Below are positions 29,806 through 37,991 of a DNA stretch of 64,000 nt, in pieces. The DNA lies in assembly GCF_900066015.1 (NCBI RefSeq), contig NZ_LN890655.1:3925164-3989163 (forward strand), read 5' to 3'. This stretch comes from Candidatus Promineifilum breve (GTDB lineage: Bacteria; Chloroflexota; Anaerolineae; Promineifilales; Promineifilaceae). The translations under genes and the position numbers were made by a program. The notes beneath the pieces were generated by a model. That model saw only the letters and a list, made by a program, of their open reading frames with translations, was not told the origin of the DNA and searched no databases. Each line of letters opens with the position of its first letter. The stretch's first letter is position 1.

Positions 29806-31047
29806 TTAAAATGGCAAGTTGGCCGAATCTTCATCGACAATTTCCAGCGGCGGATCGTCGTCGGGCGAGTCGAGGTCGACGACACCATCGCGCATGGTAA
29901 ACGATTGCGGTTCCTTGTCGGGTTTTTTCTTACCCTTATTCACCTGCGGCCGTAAACTGAACGGTCGCGCTAACAGACGCGGCCGGTTGGCGTTGGCTAT
30001 CTCCATCAACTTCAGATGGAGATCGTAATCGCCGATGTAAGCGGCCTGGAAATAGGTAATTTCCTCACCCATGACACGCAGAAAGTCGCCCTCGCCATAG
30101 AGCTGGGCGGCTTGCTCCAGCGGCAGACCGGCCAGGCGGCGGGCCACCGCCGGGTCGCTGAGGCGGCCGATGAGACGCAACGACATGGTGGCCTTCACCG
30201 TGGCGTCGAGCAGCGGCGAGTCGGGCCGGTCGGTCGCCAGGACAAGGTGGATACCTGCTGCCGCGCCGTATTGCATCAGCCGCAGGAGATCATCCCGCGC
30301 TGATCTGCCTGCATCCAACAATGTCAGAAAATGGTCGATGAACACGATGATGCGCGGGGTAGTGGCCTTGTCGCGGCGGCGGTAATTCATCTCCTCCGCC
30401 AGGAAGTGGATCACGCCGGTACAATTCTCGATACCCAATGCCGGATCGGTCATGATATGCGGCAGGTAGCCCAGGGGCAGGAGGGGCGTGGTGGTCGCAT
30501 TGGCCGGTTTATATGTGTCCGCGCACGGGTCGAGCACTTGTAACTGCAATGTCGATTGCCGGTTCGTCAGGGCCAACCCGGCGGCCATGGCCCGCAGCAG
30601 CGATGTTTTGCCCGCCCCCGGTTCGCCGGCGATCAGGACGTGGCCCACCCGACCGGGCGAGAAGCGCACCAGCACCGGCGCGCCGCCCTCGGCCAGACCG
30701 ATAGCCGCCGTCACCGGGGGTATCACGGGTACGGTCGCCAACAGCTTCAATAACGGCACAGCGGCCTCGTCGGGGCGAGCCACGCGCAAGCGCCAGCGGC
30801 CGTCGCCCTGGGACAGGCCCACGTCGCCGACACCCAGGGCGGTCTTGAGATCGTTTTTCAGGCGGCGCACCTGCTCCCGCCCGGCGGCGATTTGGGTTTG
30901 CAAATCGAAGTTGACCACCCGCGATTGGACTTCGCCGCCGGCGATGGTCGCCGGGATGCGATGATGGTTCAGCACCCGGTTGATCTGCTGGGTCTGCACG
31001 TCCAACTGGTGGCGCAACCTCGTTTCAGAAGTGGGTTCTGTGTCCAT
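29806..31047 (-). CDS. FtsK/SpoIIIE-type ATPase (soluble)
   Basis: 413 residues with no membrane segment. Residues about 20-95 look like the FtsK alpha-type domain (INRVLNHHRIPATIAGGEV). The motor follows with Walker A GEPGAGKTS at 141-149 and Walker B RIIVFIDHFLTLLD. The FtsK-like ATDRPDSPLLDATVK and RLSDPAVARRLAGLP segments come next, then a charged C-terminal tail. No gamma winged helix is seen. A full-length cell-division FtsK would have membrane helices and about 700-1300 residues, so this is a separate DNA-pumping or DNA-handling relative. A perfect GAAC-N4-GTTC box lies 26 nt upstream, predicting LexA control. The small gene downstream is probably co-transcribed. Confidence 0.85.
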   Translation of the reverse strand: MDTEPTSETRLRHQLDVQTQQINRVLNHHRIPATIAGGEVQSRVVNFDLQTQIAAGREQVRRLKNDLKTALGVGDVGLSQGDGRWRLRVARPDEAAVPLLKLLATVPVIPPVTAAIGLAEGGAPVLVRFSPGRVGHVLIAGEPGAGKTSLLRAMAAGLALTNRQSTLQLQVLDPCADTYKPANATTTPLLPLGYLPHIMTDPALGIENCTGVIHFLAEEMNYRRRDKATTPRIIVFIDHFLTLLDAGRSARDDLLRLMQYGAAAGIHLVLATDRPDSPLLDATVKATMSLRLIGRLSDPAVARRLAGLPLEQAAQLYGEGDFLRVMGEEITYFQAAYIGDYDLHLKLMEIANANRPRLLARPFSLRPQVNKGKKKPDKEPQSFTMRDGVVDLDSPDDDPPLEIVDEDSANLPF

Positions 31048-31072
31048 GAGTAGGCTCGTTACCTGCTAATAC

Positions 31073-31084
31073 GAACGAATGTTC
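31073..31084. promoter_or_regulatory. LexA (SOS) box upstream of the FtsK-like gene
   Basis: GAACGAATGTTC, a perfect match to the Gram-positive-type GAAC-N4-GTTC core. It lies 26 nt before the ATPase start and downstream of lexA, and its core matches the box in the lexA promoter. Confidence 0.8.
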
Positions 31085-31096
31085 TAAAATTAGGCC

Positions 31097-31125
31097 AAAA
31101 AAAGGGCGGCCGGATTCGACCGCCC
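31097..31125 (-). terminator. rho-independent terminator of lexA
   Basis: On the minus strand a GGGCGG...CCGCCC stem is followed by seven T residues, about 20 nt after the lexA stop. Confidence 0.7.
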
Positions 31126-31145
31126 ACGAATAGTCATCGATCCAA

Positions 31146-31838
31146 TCAAGCTGTCTGGCGCAGCACCATCAGGACGCGCCCCTGAACCTGCACCTCTTCG
31201 GGATTGACGTAGATAGCATCCATCGTCGGATTGGCCGGTTGCAGGCGAACGCGGGTCCCTTCGTTGTAGAAATGCTTCAGGGTTGTCGTGTCGTTGCGCA
31301 ACCAGACGGCCACCATATCGCCGTTCTTGGCCTCATATTGGGGCTTCAGGATGACGATGTCGCCGTCATTGACCATGGCGTCGATCATCGAATCGCCGCG
31401 AACGCGCAGGGCGAAGAGGCCATCGGGCTTCTCCGACAGCATGGCGCGACTGAGTTCGACCGCGTCCTCTTCGTCGTAGGTGCTGAAGGTGTCGTTGCCG
31501 GTCATCACCGGGCGGCCGGCGACGATGTCACCTACCAGCGGGATTTTGATGAAGCGGTCGACGGCATTGCGAATGACCGTGGCCGTCTGGCTAACCGCCT
31601 GGGCCAGCCCGTCGGCCTTTTCCGTCAGGCGTAAGCCGCGCGAAACGTCCGGGTCGCGGTCGAGATACCCTTTTTCCTCGAGCTTGCCGAGATTATAATT
31701 CACGACCGAGGTAGAATTGATGCCGACGGCCTTGCCGATCTCACGAATGGTGGGCGGTCGGCCGTGGTCGTCCATATAGCCCCGCGTGAATTGTAGGATA
31801 TTTTGCTGCCGTTTGGAGAGAGGTTTTTCAGTCATCAT
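31146..31838 (-). CDS. lexA: LexA repressor
   Basis: 230 residues. The N-terminal helix-turn-helix (TIREIGKAVGINSTSVVNYNL, about 30-50) recognises the SOS box. The C-terminal S24-type domain has the self-cleavage site Ala107-Gly108, the nucleophile Ser150 in RVRGDSMID and the general base Lys188. RecA-stimulated cleavage releases repression. I take the first of two adjacent ATGs (31838), which has AAGGA upstream. The gene has its own LexA box between the -35 and -10 of a near-consensus promoter, so it is autoregulated, and a terminator follows it. Confidence 0.97.
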   Translation of the reverse strand: MMTEKPLSKRQQNILQFTRGYMDDHGRPPTIREIGKAVGINSTSVVNYNLGKLEEKGYLDRDPDVSRGLRLTEKADGLAQAVSQTATVIRNAVDRFIKIPLVGDIVAGRPVMTGNDTFSTYDEEDAVELSRAMLSEKPDGLFALRVRGDSMIDAMVNDGDIVILKPQYEAKNGDMVAVWLRNDTTTLKHFYNEGTRVRLQPANPTMDAIYVNPEEVQVQGRVLMVLRQTA

Positions 31839-31903
31839 GCCTTTTCCTTGATAAACCGACAGCGGAACCCAACACCATGCAGGGAAACCGCTCATTTGTT
31901 CTG

Positions 31904-31933
31904 AGTATAACACGAACACTTGTTCGCTGTCAA
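31904..31933 (-). promoter_or_regulatory. lexA promoter with embedded LexA box
   Basis: On the minus strand: TTGACA (31933-31928), TATACT (31909-31904), spacer 18 nt. The spacer contains CGAACACTTGTTCG on the plus strand at 31913-31926, a LexA box of the GAAC-N4-GTTC type. LexA bound here would block RNA polymerase directly. The leader is about 60 nt. Confidence 0.85.
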
Positions 31934-31951
31934 GAGGTGGGCCAATTTATT

Positions 31952-33556
31952 ATGAGATTCGATGCCTACTCGTTTCCCTCGCGCCGGTCGGCGGTGATTG
32001 CCCGCCACGGCCTTGTTGCCACCAGCCAGCCGCTGGCCGCGCAGGCCGGGCTGGACGTGTTGCAGGCCGGCGGTAACGCCATCGACGCGGCCATCGCCAC
32101 CGTGGCGACGTTGTGCGTGGTGGAGCCGTGCTCGACCGGCGTGGGCGGCGATGCCTTCGCGCTCATCTGGTCGGCGGCCGAGGGGCGGCTACTGGGCCTG
32201 AACGCCAGCGGCCCGGCCCCGGCCGGGCTGACCGCCGATCTGCTGCGGGGGCGCGGCTACGGCGAATTTCCGGCGCGCGGCGGTCTGCCGGTCACCGTGC
32301 CGGGGGCGGTGCGCGGCTGGCAACTGGCGTTGGAACGCCTGGGCACGATGGGACTGGATACGCTCCTCGCCCGGCCCATCGCCTATGCCCGCGATGGCTT
32401 TCCGGTTAGCCCCATGATCGGCCGCGCCTGGGCGCGCTCGGCCGAGCTGCTGGGGCGGCTGCCCGATTCGCGGCGGGTATGGCTGCCCGGCGGTCGCGCG
32501 CCACACCCGGCCGAACTGTTTGCCAACCCGGAGTTTGCCGCCACACTGCAAACGCTGGCCGAGCGCGGCTATGATGCCCTGTACCTGGGCGAGATCGCCG
32601 GACAGATCGCCGCCGCCGTGCGCGCCGACGGCGGGGTGATGACCGAGGATGATTTGGCCGCCTATCGCGCCGAGTGGGTGGAGCCGTTGACCATCGACTA
32701 CCGCGACGGGTTTGCCTTTCACGAACTTCCGCCCAATGGGCAGGGGTTGGCGGCGCTTCTGGCGCTCAACATCGCGCGGGGGTTTGATTTGCGCGGCATG
32801 GCCTATGGCTCGGCCGACTATTACCACGTGCTGATCGAGGCCATGAAATTGGGCTTCAGTGATGCCCTGGCCTACATCGGCGATCCGCGTCAGGCCGCCG
32901 TGCCGGTGGACGCGCTCTTGAGCGCCCGTTACACCCGCGAGCGGCGGGCATTGATCGCTCGCGAGTCGGCGCTGTGGCCGCAGGCCGGGCGGCCGGAGGG
33001 CAATGATACCGTCTATCTGACCGTGGCCGACGCGGCGGGCAACATGGTCAGTTGGATCCAGAGCCTCTACATGGGCTTCGGCAGCGGCATCACCGCCGGG
33101 GGCACGGGCATCCAGTTGCAGAATCGCGGGGCGAACTTCAGCCTGGAGCCGGGCCACCCCAACGAAGTCGCGCCAGGCAAGCGGCCGTATCACACCATCA
33201 TCCCCGGCTTCATCACCCGCGACGGGCGGCCGTGGGCCGGCTTTGGCGTCATGGGCGGCTTCATGCAGCCGCAGGGGCATTTGCAGGTGGGGGTCAATCT
33301 GGTGGAGTTCGGCATGGATCCGCAGACGGCGCTGGACGCGCCGCGCTTCAACTGGCTACAGGGGCGGGAGGTAGCGCTGGAGCCGGCCATCGGCGACAGT
33401 GTGCGCGACGAACTGACCCGGCGGGGACATGCCCTGCTGCCGCGCGGGGCGGCCGTCTCCTATGGCGGCGGGCAGGCCATCATCCGCGACCCCGACAGCG
33501 GCGTGCTCATCGGCGGCAGCGAGCCGCGGAATGATGGGGCGGCGGTGGGGGTGTGA
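31952..33556 (+). CDS. ggt: gamma-glutamyltransferase family protein
   Basis: 534 residues of the Ntn-hydrolase gamma-glutamyltransferase family, which self-cleaves into two subunits. The N-terminal ARHGLVATSQPLAAQAG, GGNAIDAAIAT and STGVGGDAFALIW are typical. The expected nucleophile of the small subunit is Thr353 in GNDTVYLTVAD. No signal peptide is visible, so a cytoplasmic location or a different substrate (for example a cephalosporin acylase-like role) is possible. The ATG at 31952 has AGAGGTGG upstream. It is divergent from lexA, and their start regions share the SOS promoter area, so an indirect LexA effect cannot be ruled out. Confidence 0.9.
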   Translation: MRFDAYSFPSRRSAVIARHGLVATSQPLAAQAGLDVLQAGGNAIDAAIATVATLCVVEPCSTGVGGDAFALIWSAAEGRLLGLNASGPAPAGLTADLLRGRGYGEFPARGGLPVTVPGAVRGWQLALERLGTMGLDTLLARPIAYARDGFPVSPMIGRAWARSAELLGRLPDSRRVWLPGGRAPHPAELFANPEFAATLQTLAERGYDALYLGEIAGQIAAAVRADGGVMTEDDLAAYRAEWVEPLTIDYRDGFAFHELPPNGQGLAALLALNIARGFDLRGMAYGSADYYHVLIEAMKLGFSDALAYIGDPRQAAVPVDALLSARYTRERRALIARESALWPQAGRPEGNDTVYLTVADAAGNMVSWIQSLYMGFGSGITAGGTGIQLQNRGANFSLEPGHPNEVAPGKRPYHTIIPGFITRDGRPWAGFGVMGGFMQPQGHLQVGVNLVEFGMDPQTALDAPRFNWLQGREVALEPAIGDSVRDELTRRGHALLPRGAAVSYGGGQAIIRDPDSGVLIGGSEPRNDGAAVGV

Positions 33557-33642
33557 AGAAAGCAGGGGAGCGGGGGAGCAGGGGTGCAGGGGTGCAGGGG
33601 AGATCACCCCTGCTCCCTTTCTCCCCTGCTCCCCTGCTCTTC
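33557..33642. repeat. 8-nt tandem repeat block with inverted halves
   Basis: GGGGAGCA/GGGGTGCA units followed by their reverse complements (CCTGCTCC, TTCTCCCC). It is the same type as 22390-22473, with a near-identical CCTGCTCCCTTTCTCCCCTG half. It lies right after ggt and before the tRNA promoter. Confidence 0.75.
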
Positions 33643-33643
33643 A

Positions 33644-33673
33644 TTGGCAATCCCTTTCCCCATTCGCTATAAT
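33644..33673 (+). promoter_or_regulatory. promoter of tRNA-Ser
   Basis: TTGGCA (33644-33649), 18-nt spacer, TATAAT (33668-33673), ending 15 nt before the mature tRNA 5' end. Confidence 0.65.
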
Positions 33674-33688
33674 TAGTTTGTTGCGAAC

Positions 33689-33778
33689 GGAGAGGTCGCA
33701 TAGTTTGGCCTAGTGCGCACGATTGGAAATCGTGTATCTCGCAAGGGATCGCGGGTTCGAATCCCGCCCTCTCCGCCA
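33689..33778 (+). tRNA. tRNA-Ser (anticodon GGA), CCA encoded
   Basis: A class II tRNA of 90 nt. The acceptor stem GGAGAGG pairs with CCTCTCC. The anticodon stem CACGA/TCGTG encloses the loop TTGGAAA with anticodon GGA. A long variable arm follows, then the T arm GCGGG-TTCGAAT-CCCGC, discriminator G and encoded CCA. It reads UCC and UCU serine codons. A strong promoter precedes it and a hairpin terminator follows. Confidence 0.97.
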
Positions 33779-33795
33779 ATTGCGGAATGAAATCT

Positions 33796-33832
33796 TTGGC
33801 GAGCCTGATCGGTAGGCTCGCCAATTGTTTTT
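33796..33832 (+). terminator. rho-independent terminator after tRNA-Ser
   Basis: A perfect 11-bp stem (33796-33806 with 33814-33824), a 7-nt loop and a T-rich tail. It should separate the tRNA from the following protein gene. Confidence 0.8.
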
Positions 33833-33856
33833 GGGCTAACTTTCCAATGGACGGCC

Positions 33857-34342
33857 ATGAAAACCGATAAACCAAAAAGCAAGCGCGGCGTTTTGATCAT
33901 CTTTCGGGATGAGCGAATTGCTCCGCTGGTCGGCGTTACCGATCACAAACTTCTCGGCATCTGGGCCAAAAATTGCGCCGAGCGGGTGCTGCCCTACTTC
34001 GAGGCGCAATTTCCGGCGGATGATCGGCCGAGGCGGGCCTTGGAAGCGCTTCAGGCGTGGACCGATACCGGGAAATTCAGCATGGCCGTCATTCGCAAGG
34101 CATCATTGGACGCCCATGCCGCCGCCCGCGAGGTGGGCGAGGACAATCCGGCGCGCTCGGCGGCCCGCGCTGCCGGGCAGGCCGTCGCCACGGCTCATGG
34201 GCGCGGCCATGCCGGCGGCGCGGCCATGTATGCGTTGCAGGCGATCCATCGGGCCACGGCCGCTGAAGAGAGCGAGGACGCCATCGCCCAGGAACGGGAG
34301 TGGCAATACGCGCAATTGGTGAGATTGAGAGAGGGGGTGTAG
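33857..34342 (+). CDS. Imm5-like putative immunity protein
   Basis: 161 residues, mostly helical. The pattern IWAKNCAERVLPYFEAQFP, DDRPRRALEALQAW, then ASLDAHAAAREV and AARAAGQAVATAHGRGHA is what I recall for the Imm5 family of polymorphic-toxin immunity proteins. That is recognition by memory, not by search. No toxin, secretion gene or other immunity gene is adjacent, so it is an orphan. It has no clear ribosome binding site and lies 79 nt after tRNA-Ser, a common insertion point, though no integrase or repeated tRNA end is seen. A DNA-damage or house-keeping role for the fold is also possible. Confidence 0.68.
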   Translation: MKTDKPKSKRGVLIIFRDERIAPLVGVTDHKLLGIWAKNCAERVLPYFEAQFPADDRPRRALEALQAWTDTGKFSMAVIRKASLDAHAAAREVGEDNPARSAARAAGQAVATAHGRGHAGGAAMYALQAIHRATAAEESEDAIAQEREWQYAQLVRLREGV

Positions 34343-34402
34343 GGGCGCGCCGGTGTGTGCGCCCTGTCCCTCAGCGAAGAGGGCAGACACGGGGGTCTGC
34401 CC
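34343..34402. repeat. inverted repeat with GTAGGGGC/GCCCCTAC ends
   Basis: The gap between the Imm5-like gene and the RNA ligase begins and ends with GTAGGGGC and its complement. It contains an inner GGGCAGAC/GTCTGCCC hairpin. It looks like a dispersed, non-coding palindromic element placed between convergent stops. Confidence 0.55.
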
Positions 34403-35515
34403 CTACCGTAGCGGCGACCCGTCGGCCCCGTCGCGATCCTTGAACTCGGTGCGGAAGATGATCGGCTCCAGCGGCTTGCCGTCGAGGGCGGCGAAGAGGT
34501 AGAAGCGCAGGGCCGGATAGGTGGCCGCGGCCCACAGGGCGAACGCCTTGCGATCCCCCCGCACGCCGGCCACTTCGGCCTCGGCCAGCGCCGCGTTCAC
34601 CGTTGCCTTCACCTCGGCCACGCGCCCCTCGACCTCGGCTACCCAGCCGTCGAACTCAGCGCGCAACTCCTCGGGCACAATGCGGCGCACGTCCTCGACC
34701 TTGCCGGTCTGCACAGCGTCGATGGCGGCGCGGAAGGTCAGGCCGAAGACGAGCTTGTGCAGTTCCAGATAGGCGGCCGACTTAAACTTGAAGCGCCGCC
34801 CATCCTTGAACACGGCCACGAAGCCCTCTTCGTCGGCGGTCATCCCTTCCAGGGCGCGGTGGATGCCGTCGATCGTGTCCAACTGATCGTAGAGGACGGG
34901 CATGGGCACGCCCAGGGCCGCCGCCGTCTGGCGCAACAGGTCGGGCGGAGCATATTCGCCCGTCTCGCGCCGGCGCATCGCCAGCAGGTAGAGATCGGCC
35001 CGGCCGCGATAATCGACGACAATGCGGTTTTCGGGATAGACGGCCTCGAACAGCAGCGTCCAATGCGCCGGCACGTCGGCCAGCGCCGGGAGCCGCGCCA
35101 GCCGCTCGTTGGCCCAGCGCGCCTGGTCGCTGGTGAAGGAGCCGCGTGTGGCCGCCCGCCATTGGCCCCGGTGATGGAAGCAGATGATCAGCGAGCCGTC
35201 CATCTTCTCCATCACGTAATCGATGGGCGCGTCGGCCGTTCGGCCGCCCTCGCCCCAGTTGTAAAACTTGTCGAACGGACGGGCCACGACCGCGCCGGTG
35301 GTGGCGTCGAGGATGAGGCCGCGACTCATGCGCTCGAAGGCGTTCCAGCGCGCGGCATATTGGGCTGCCGGGGTATAGGCGAACATCAGCAGGTCGCCGT
35401 CGCGGGCCACGCGCACGTCGCCCAGGGCGGCCCAGTCGCTGAACCCGGCGCGCACCAGGCGGCTCACGTCCTCAACGGTCTCGATAGTCAGGTTTTGCGA
35501 ACTTTGTTCGATCAT
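34403..35515 (-). CDS. T4 Rnl1-like RNA ligase
   Basis: 370 residues. The nucleotidyltransferase motif I is EKMDGSLI with the adenylated Lys104, preceded by RGLILD and ARPFDKFYNWGE as in T4 RNA ligase 1-type enzymes. Later motifs are TLLFEAVYPENRIVVDY (motif III/IIIa type), EGFVAVF (motif IV) and FKFKSAAYLEL (motif V lysines). Such enzymes join RNA 3'-OH and 5'-phosphate ends with ATP and often repair cleaved tRNAs. No polynucleotide kinase-phosphatase gene is adjacent. A bacterial chromosomal copy next to repeat-rich DNA might be acquired, but base composition looks like its neighbours. The ATG at 35515 is the only good start. Confidence 0.85.
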   Translation of the reverse strand: MIEQSSQNLTIETVEDVSRLVRAGFSDWAALGDVRVARDGDLLMFAYTPAAQYAARWNAFERMSRGLILDATTGAVVARPFDKFYNWGEGGRTADAPIDYVMEKMDGSLIICFHHRGQWRAATRGSFTSDQARWANERLARLPALADVPAHWTLLFEAVYPENRIVVDYRGRADLYLLAMRRRETGEYAPPDLLRQTAAALGVPMPVLYDQLDTIDGIHRALEGMTADEEGFVAVFKDGRRFKFKSAAYLELHKLVFGLTFRAAIDAVQTGKVEDVRRIVPEELRAEFDGWVAEVEGRVAEVKATVNAALAEAEVAGVRGDRKAFALWAAATYPALRFYLFAALDGKPLEPIIFRTEFKDRDGADGSPLR

Positions 35516-35519
35516 ATAT

Positions 35520-35695
35520 AGAAAATAGAACGCGGATGACGTGGAATTACGCGGATATTCGCTGATAAAATAGGAGAGTTAATCCACACAATACGCAGAT
35601 TTCGCAGATACATTCAAGAATCTGCGAAATCTGCGGACCATATTATCTTATCCGCGTGCATCCGCGAAAATCCGTGTCATCCGCGTTCTATTAAT
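35520..35695. repeat. nested inverted repeat built of CGCGGAT units
   Basis: The outer arms are about 50 nt and imperfect (AATAGAACGCGGATGAC at the left, its complement at the right). The inner arms are 16 nt and perfect (35594-35609 with 35620-35635). The same CGCGGAT motif recurs at 37905-37945. It is a non-coding dispersed element that fills the gap between the RNA ligase and the oxidoreductase gene. Confidence 0.7.
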
Positions 35696-37733
35696 TGGTT
35701 GCTAACGGCACAGCCATCGCCTCGACCACCAATTCGGCCACATCGCGCACCTGCATCGGCTCGCCCTGGTCGCGGTTGGCGTCGCTCATCATCGTGTTGC
35801 AGAACGGGCAGCCCACGGCCAGCACGGCCGCGCCGGTGGCCCGCGCCTCGCGGTAGCGGTTGGCGTTCACTGTCTCGCCGCTGACGCCGTGCTCCTCTTC
35901 CTTCCAGTATTGCGCGCCGCCCGCGCCACAGCAGAACGAATCCTTGCCGTTGCGCGGCATCTCCAGCAGGGTCATACCGGCGGCGGCCAGGGATGCCCGC
36001 GGCTCGGCCAGAACGCCGTTGTGGCGGCCGAGGTAGCACGGGTCGTGGAAGGTGGCCTGCTCCAGCGTCTTGCCGTTCAGGCGCAGCTTGCCGCGGCCGA
36101 CGAGATCGGCGATGAGTTGGGTGTGGTGGAAGACGGCGTAATGGCCGCCCAGTTCGCCGTACTCCTTGCCGATGGTGGTGAAGCAGTGGGGGCAACTGGT
36201 GACGATGCGCCGCTCGTTGGCCTTGGCGGCGTTGAGCGTTTCGATGTTGGCCTCGGCCATGGCCTGATAGAGCGGCTCGTTACCGGCGCGGCGGGCCGAG
36301 TCGCCGGTGCAGGTCTCATCATCGCCCAGCGTGGCGAAGCTGACCCCGGCGGCGTTGAGGATCGTCGCCACGGCGCGGACAGTCTTCTGGGCGTCGGGAT
36401 TGAACGCCCCGGCGCAACCGACCCATAGCAGGTACTCGTAATTGGGGTTTTCCTCGACGGTGGGCACCTCGAACGGCAGCGGGGCGGCCCACTCCATGCG
36501 GCTGCTCTGGGCCTGCCACGGGTTGCCCATGCGCTCCATACCCACGAATGCGCCCTTGAGTTGTTCGGGGAATTCGCTCTGCATCATCACCTGATCGCGG
36601 CGAATCTCCATGATGTCGAGCATGGGCACGTTGCCGACGGGGCAAATCTCGATGCAGTGACCGCAGGCGGTGCAGGCCCACACGGCGCTCTGGCTGATGG
36701 CGTAGTCGAGCAGCGGTGTGCCGTTGGCCGCTCCGGCGGCCAGCGCGCTCATATTTTCGCGGATGTAGTAGCGTTTGTTGATCTCCAGCGCCGCCGGCGA
36801 AAGTTCCTTGCCGGTGTTATAGGCCGGGCACACTTCCTGGCAGCGGTTGCACATGATACAGGCAAAGGCATCGACAATGTGCTTCTGCGGCAGGTCGTCG
36901 AGGTCGTTGGCCCCGAACTGCTCAATACTCTCGTCATCGAGATTGAGCTTGAACATCTGGCCCAGATAGGTGCGCTCCGGGCTGGTCATAAAGTTGAACG
37001 GCCCCATGAACAGGTGGGCGTGCTTGGTGTAGGGGAAGTAGGGCAGGAAGATCAGGATGAGACCGACGGCCAGCCACCAGAAGAAATGGGTACCGAAGGT
37101 CAGGGCATCGGGCGAAAGACCGCCGAGGAACGTCCCGGCGATGAAGTTGGCGACAGGCTGCCAGGCGTCGGCGCCGTGTTGGGCCACGGCGAACGACGCG
37201 GCCAGCAGGCGCGAGCCGACGTGCATCAGGATGAACAGGCCGACGATGAGCGAATCGACGGCGATGCCCCCTTCGCGCACGCGCTCCATCAGCTTGACGT
37301 TGCCACGAATCTTGAGGGCCGGGTCCTGGGCGGCGAAGCGGCGCAACAGGAAGTAGGCCACGCCGATGAGCACGGCGGCGGCAAACAGGTCGGCCGCCAG
37401 CCGGAAGACCTGGCCGATGATGTTGTCATGGAAGAAGGTGAAGCCGGGAATCAGCCCCTCCAGCACGTCGATGACGTTGACCAGGCCGTAGAAGATGAAG
37501 CCGAAGGCCACGCCGTAGTGCATCAGTGAGGTCAGCTTGCGGTGGCGGATGATGCGGCCCTGGCTGACGAGGGCGGCGATGCCGGTCATCACCCGGCGCG
37601 GCAGGTCGTTGAGATTCAGCTTGCCCTGGCCGCGGCCGATGACGCGGGCCATGAGGGTAAAGGTGTTGGCGACGGCCGCCAGGCAGATGGCGACCAACAG
37701 GAAGAACAGAATGCGTTCGAACGGAGATAACAT
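35691..37733 (-). CDS. membrane-bound HdrD/GlpC-like iron-sulfur oxidoreductase
   Basis: 680 residues. The N-terminal 260 residues have about six hydrophobic helices, like the b-type cytochrome membrane module of the NarI/HdrE type. Next come two 4Fe-4S clusters, CIMCNRCQEVCP and CTACGHCIEICP. The C-terminal half holds two CCG-type cysteine-rich domains (YLLWVGCAG, FHDPCYLGRHN, FCCGAGGAQYW, VGCPFCNTMM), which in HdrB/D bind a non-cubane cluster. It probably moves electrons between the quinone pool and an unknown partner such as an acyl-CoA dehydrogenase/ETF system. No partner flavoprotein is adjacent. The ATG at 37733 has GGAGGAG upstream; the in-frame GTG at 37745 lies just before that site. 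Confidence 0.85.
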   Translation of the reverse strand: MLSPFERILFFLLVAICLAAVANTFTLMARVIGRGQGKLNLNDLPRRVMTGIAALVSQGRIIRHRKLTSLMHYGVAFGFIFYGLVNVIDVLEGLIPGFTFFHDNIIGQVFRLAADLFAAAVLIGVAYFLLRRFAAQDPALKIRGNVKLMERVREGGIAVDSLIVGLFILMHVGSRLLAASFAVAQHGADAWQPVANFIAGTFLGGLSPDALTFGTHFFWWLAVGLILIFLPYFPYTKHAHLFMGPFNFMTSPERTYLGQMFKLNLDDESIEQFGANDLDDLPQKHIVDAFACIMCNRCQEVCPAYNTGKELSPAALEINKRYYIRENMSALAAGAANGTPLLDYAISQSAVWACTACGHCIEICPVGNVPMLDIMEIRRDQVMMQSEFPEQLKGAFVGMERMGNPWQAQSSRMEWAAPLPFEVPTVEENPNYEYLLWVGCAGAFNPDAQKTVRAVATILNAAGVSFATLGDDETCTGDSARRAGNEPLYQAMAEANIETLNAAKANERRIVTSCPHCFTTIGKEYGELGGHYAVFHHTQLIADLVGRGKLRLNGKTLEQATFHDPCYLGRHNGVLAEPRASLAAAGMTLLEMPRNGKDSFCCGAGGAQYWKEEEHGVSGETVNANRYREARATGAAVLAVGCPFCNTMMSDANRDQGEPMQVRDVAELVVEAMAVPLATN

Positions 37734-37894
37734 GGTCTCCTCCACTCAATTGAGCGCCGGCGGACACGGCCCCCCGCTCCGCCGACGGGGATAGATATTG
37801 CTCAGATTATAACAAATTATTGACGCACCGCATTATATTGGAAGAATCCACAGATTTCACAGATTGCAAATGCAGGCTATTTTGGGGCGGCGGC

Positions 37895-37945
37895 ATGAAG
37901 AAATGGAACGCGGATGACGCGGATTGGCGCGGATGAACGCGGATA
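37895..37945. repeat. CGCGGAT decamer repeats
   Basis: Four CGCGGAT units spaced 10 nt apart (CGCGGATGA-, CGCGGATTGG, CGCGGATGAA, CGCGGATAAA). They lie upstream of the glycosidase-like gene in a 258-nt gap, which otherwise shows only its -10 element. Confidence 0.6.
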
Positions 37946-37977
37946 AAGATATGCTCTATCGTAAACGATAAGTTAGC

Positions 37978-37983
37978 TATAAT
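37978..37983 (+). promoter_or_regulatory. -10 element of the glycosidase-like gene (leaderless candidate)
   Basis: A perfect TATAAT ends 8 nt before the ATG at 37992, with no Shine-Dalgarno. No clear -35 hexamer. Confidence 0.5.
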
Positions 37984-37991
37984 CGGCCGCT

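Noticed and set aside
33689..34342. Genomic island inserted at tRNA-Ser
   Set aside because: No integrase and no repeated tRNA 3' end were seen downstream; the neighbouring genes look chromosomal.
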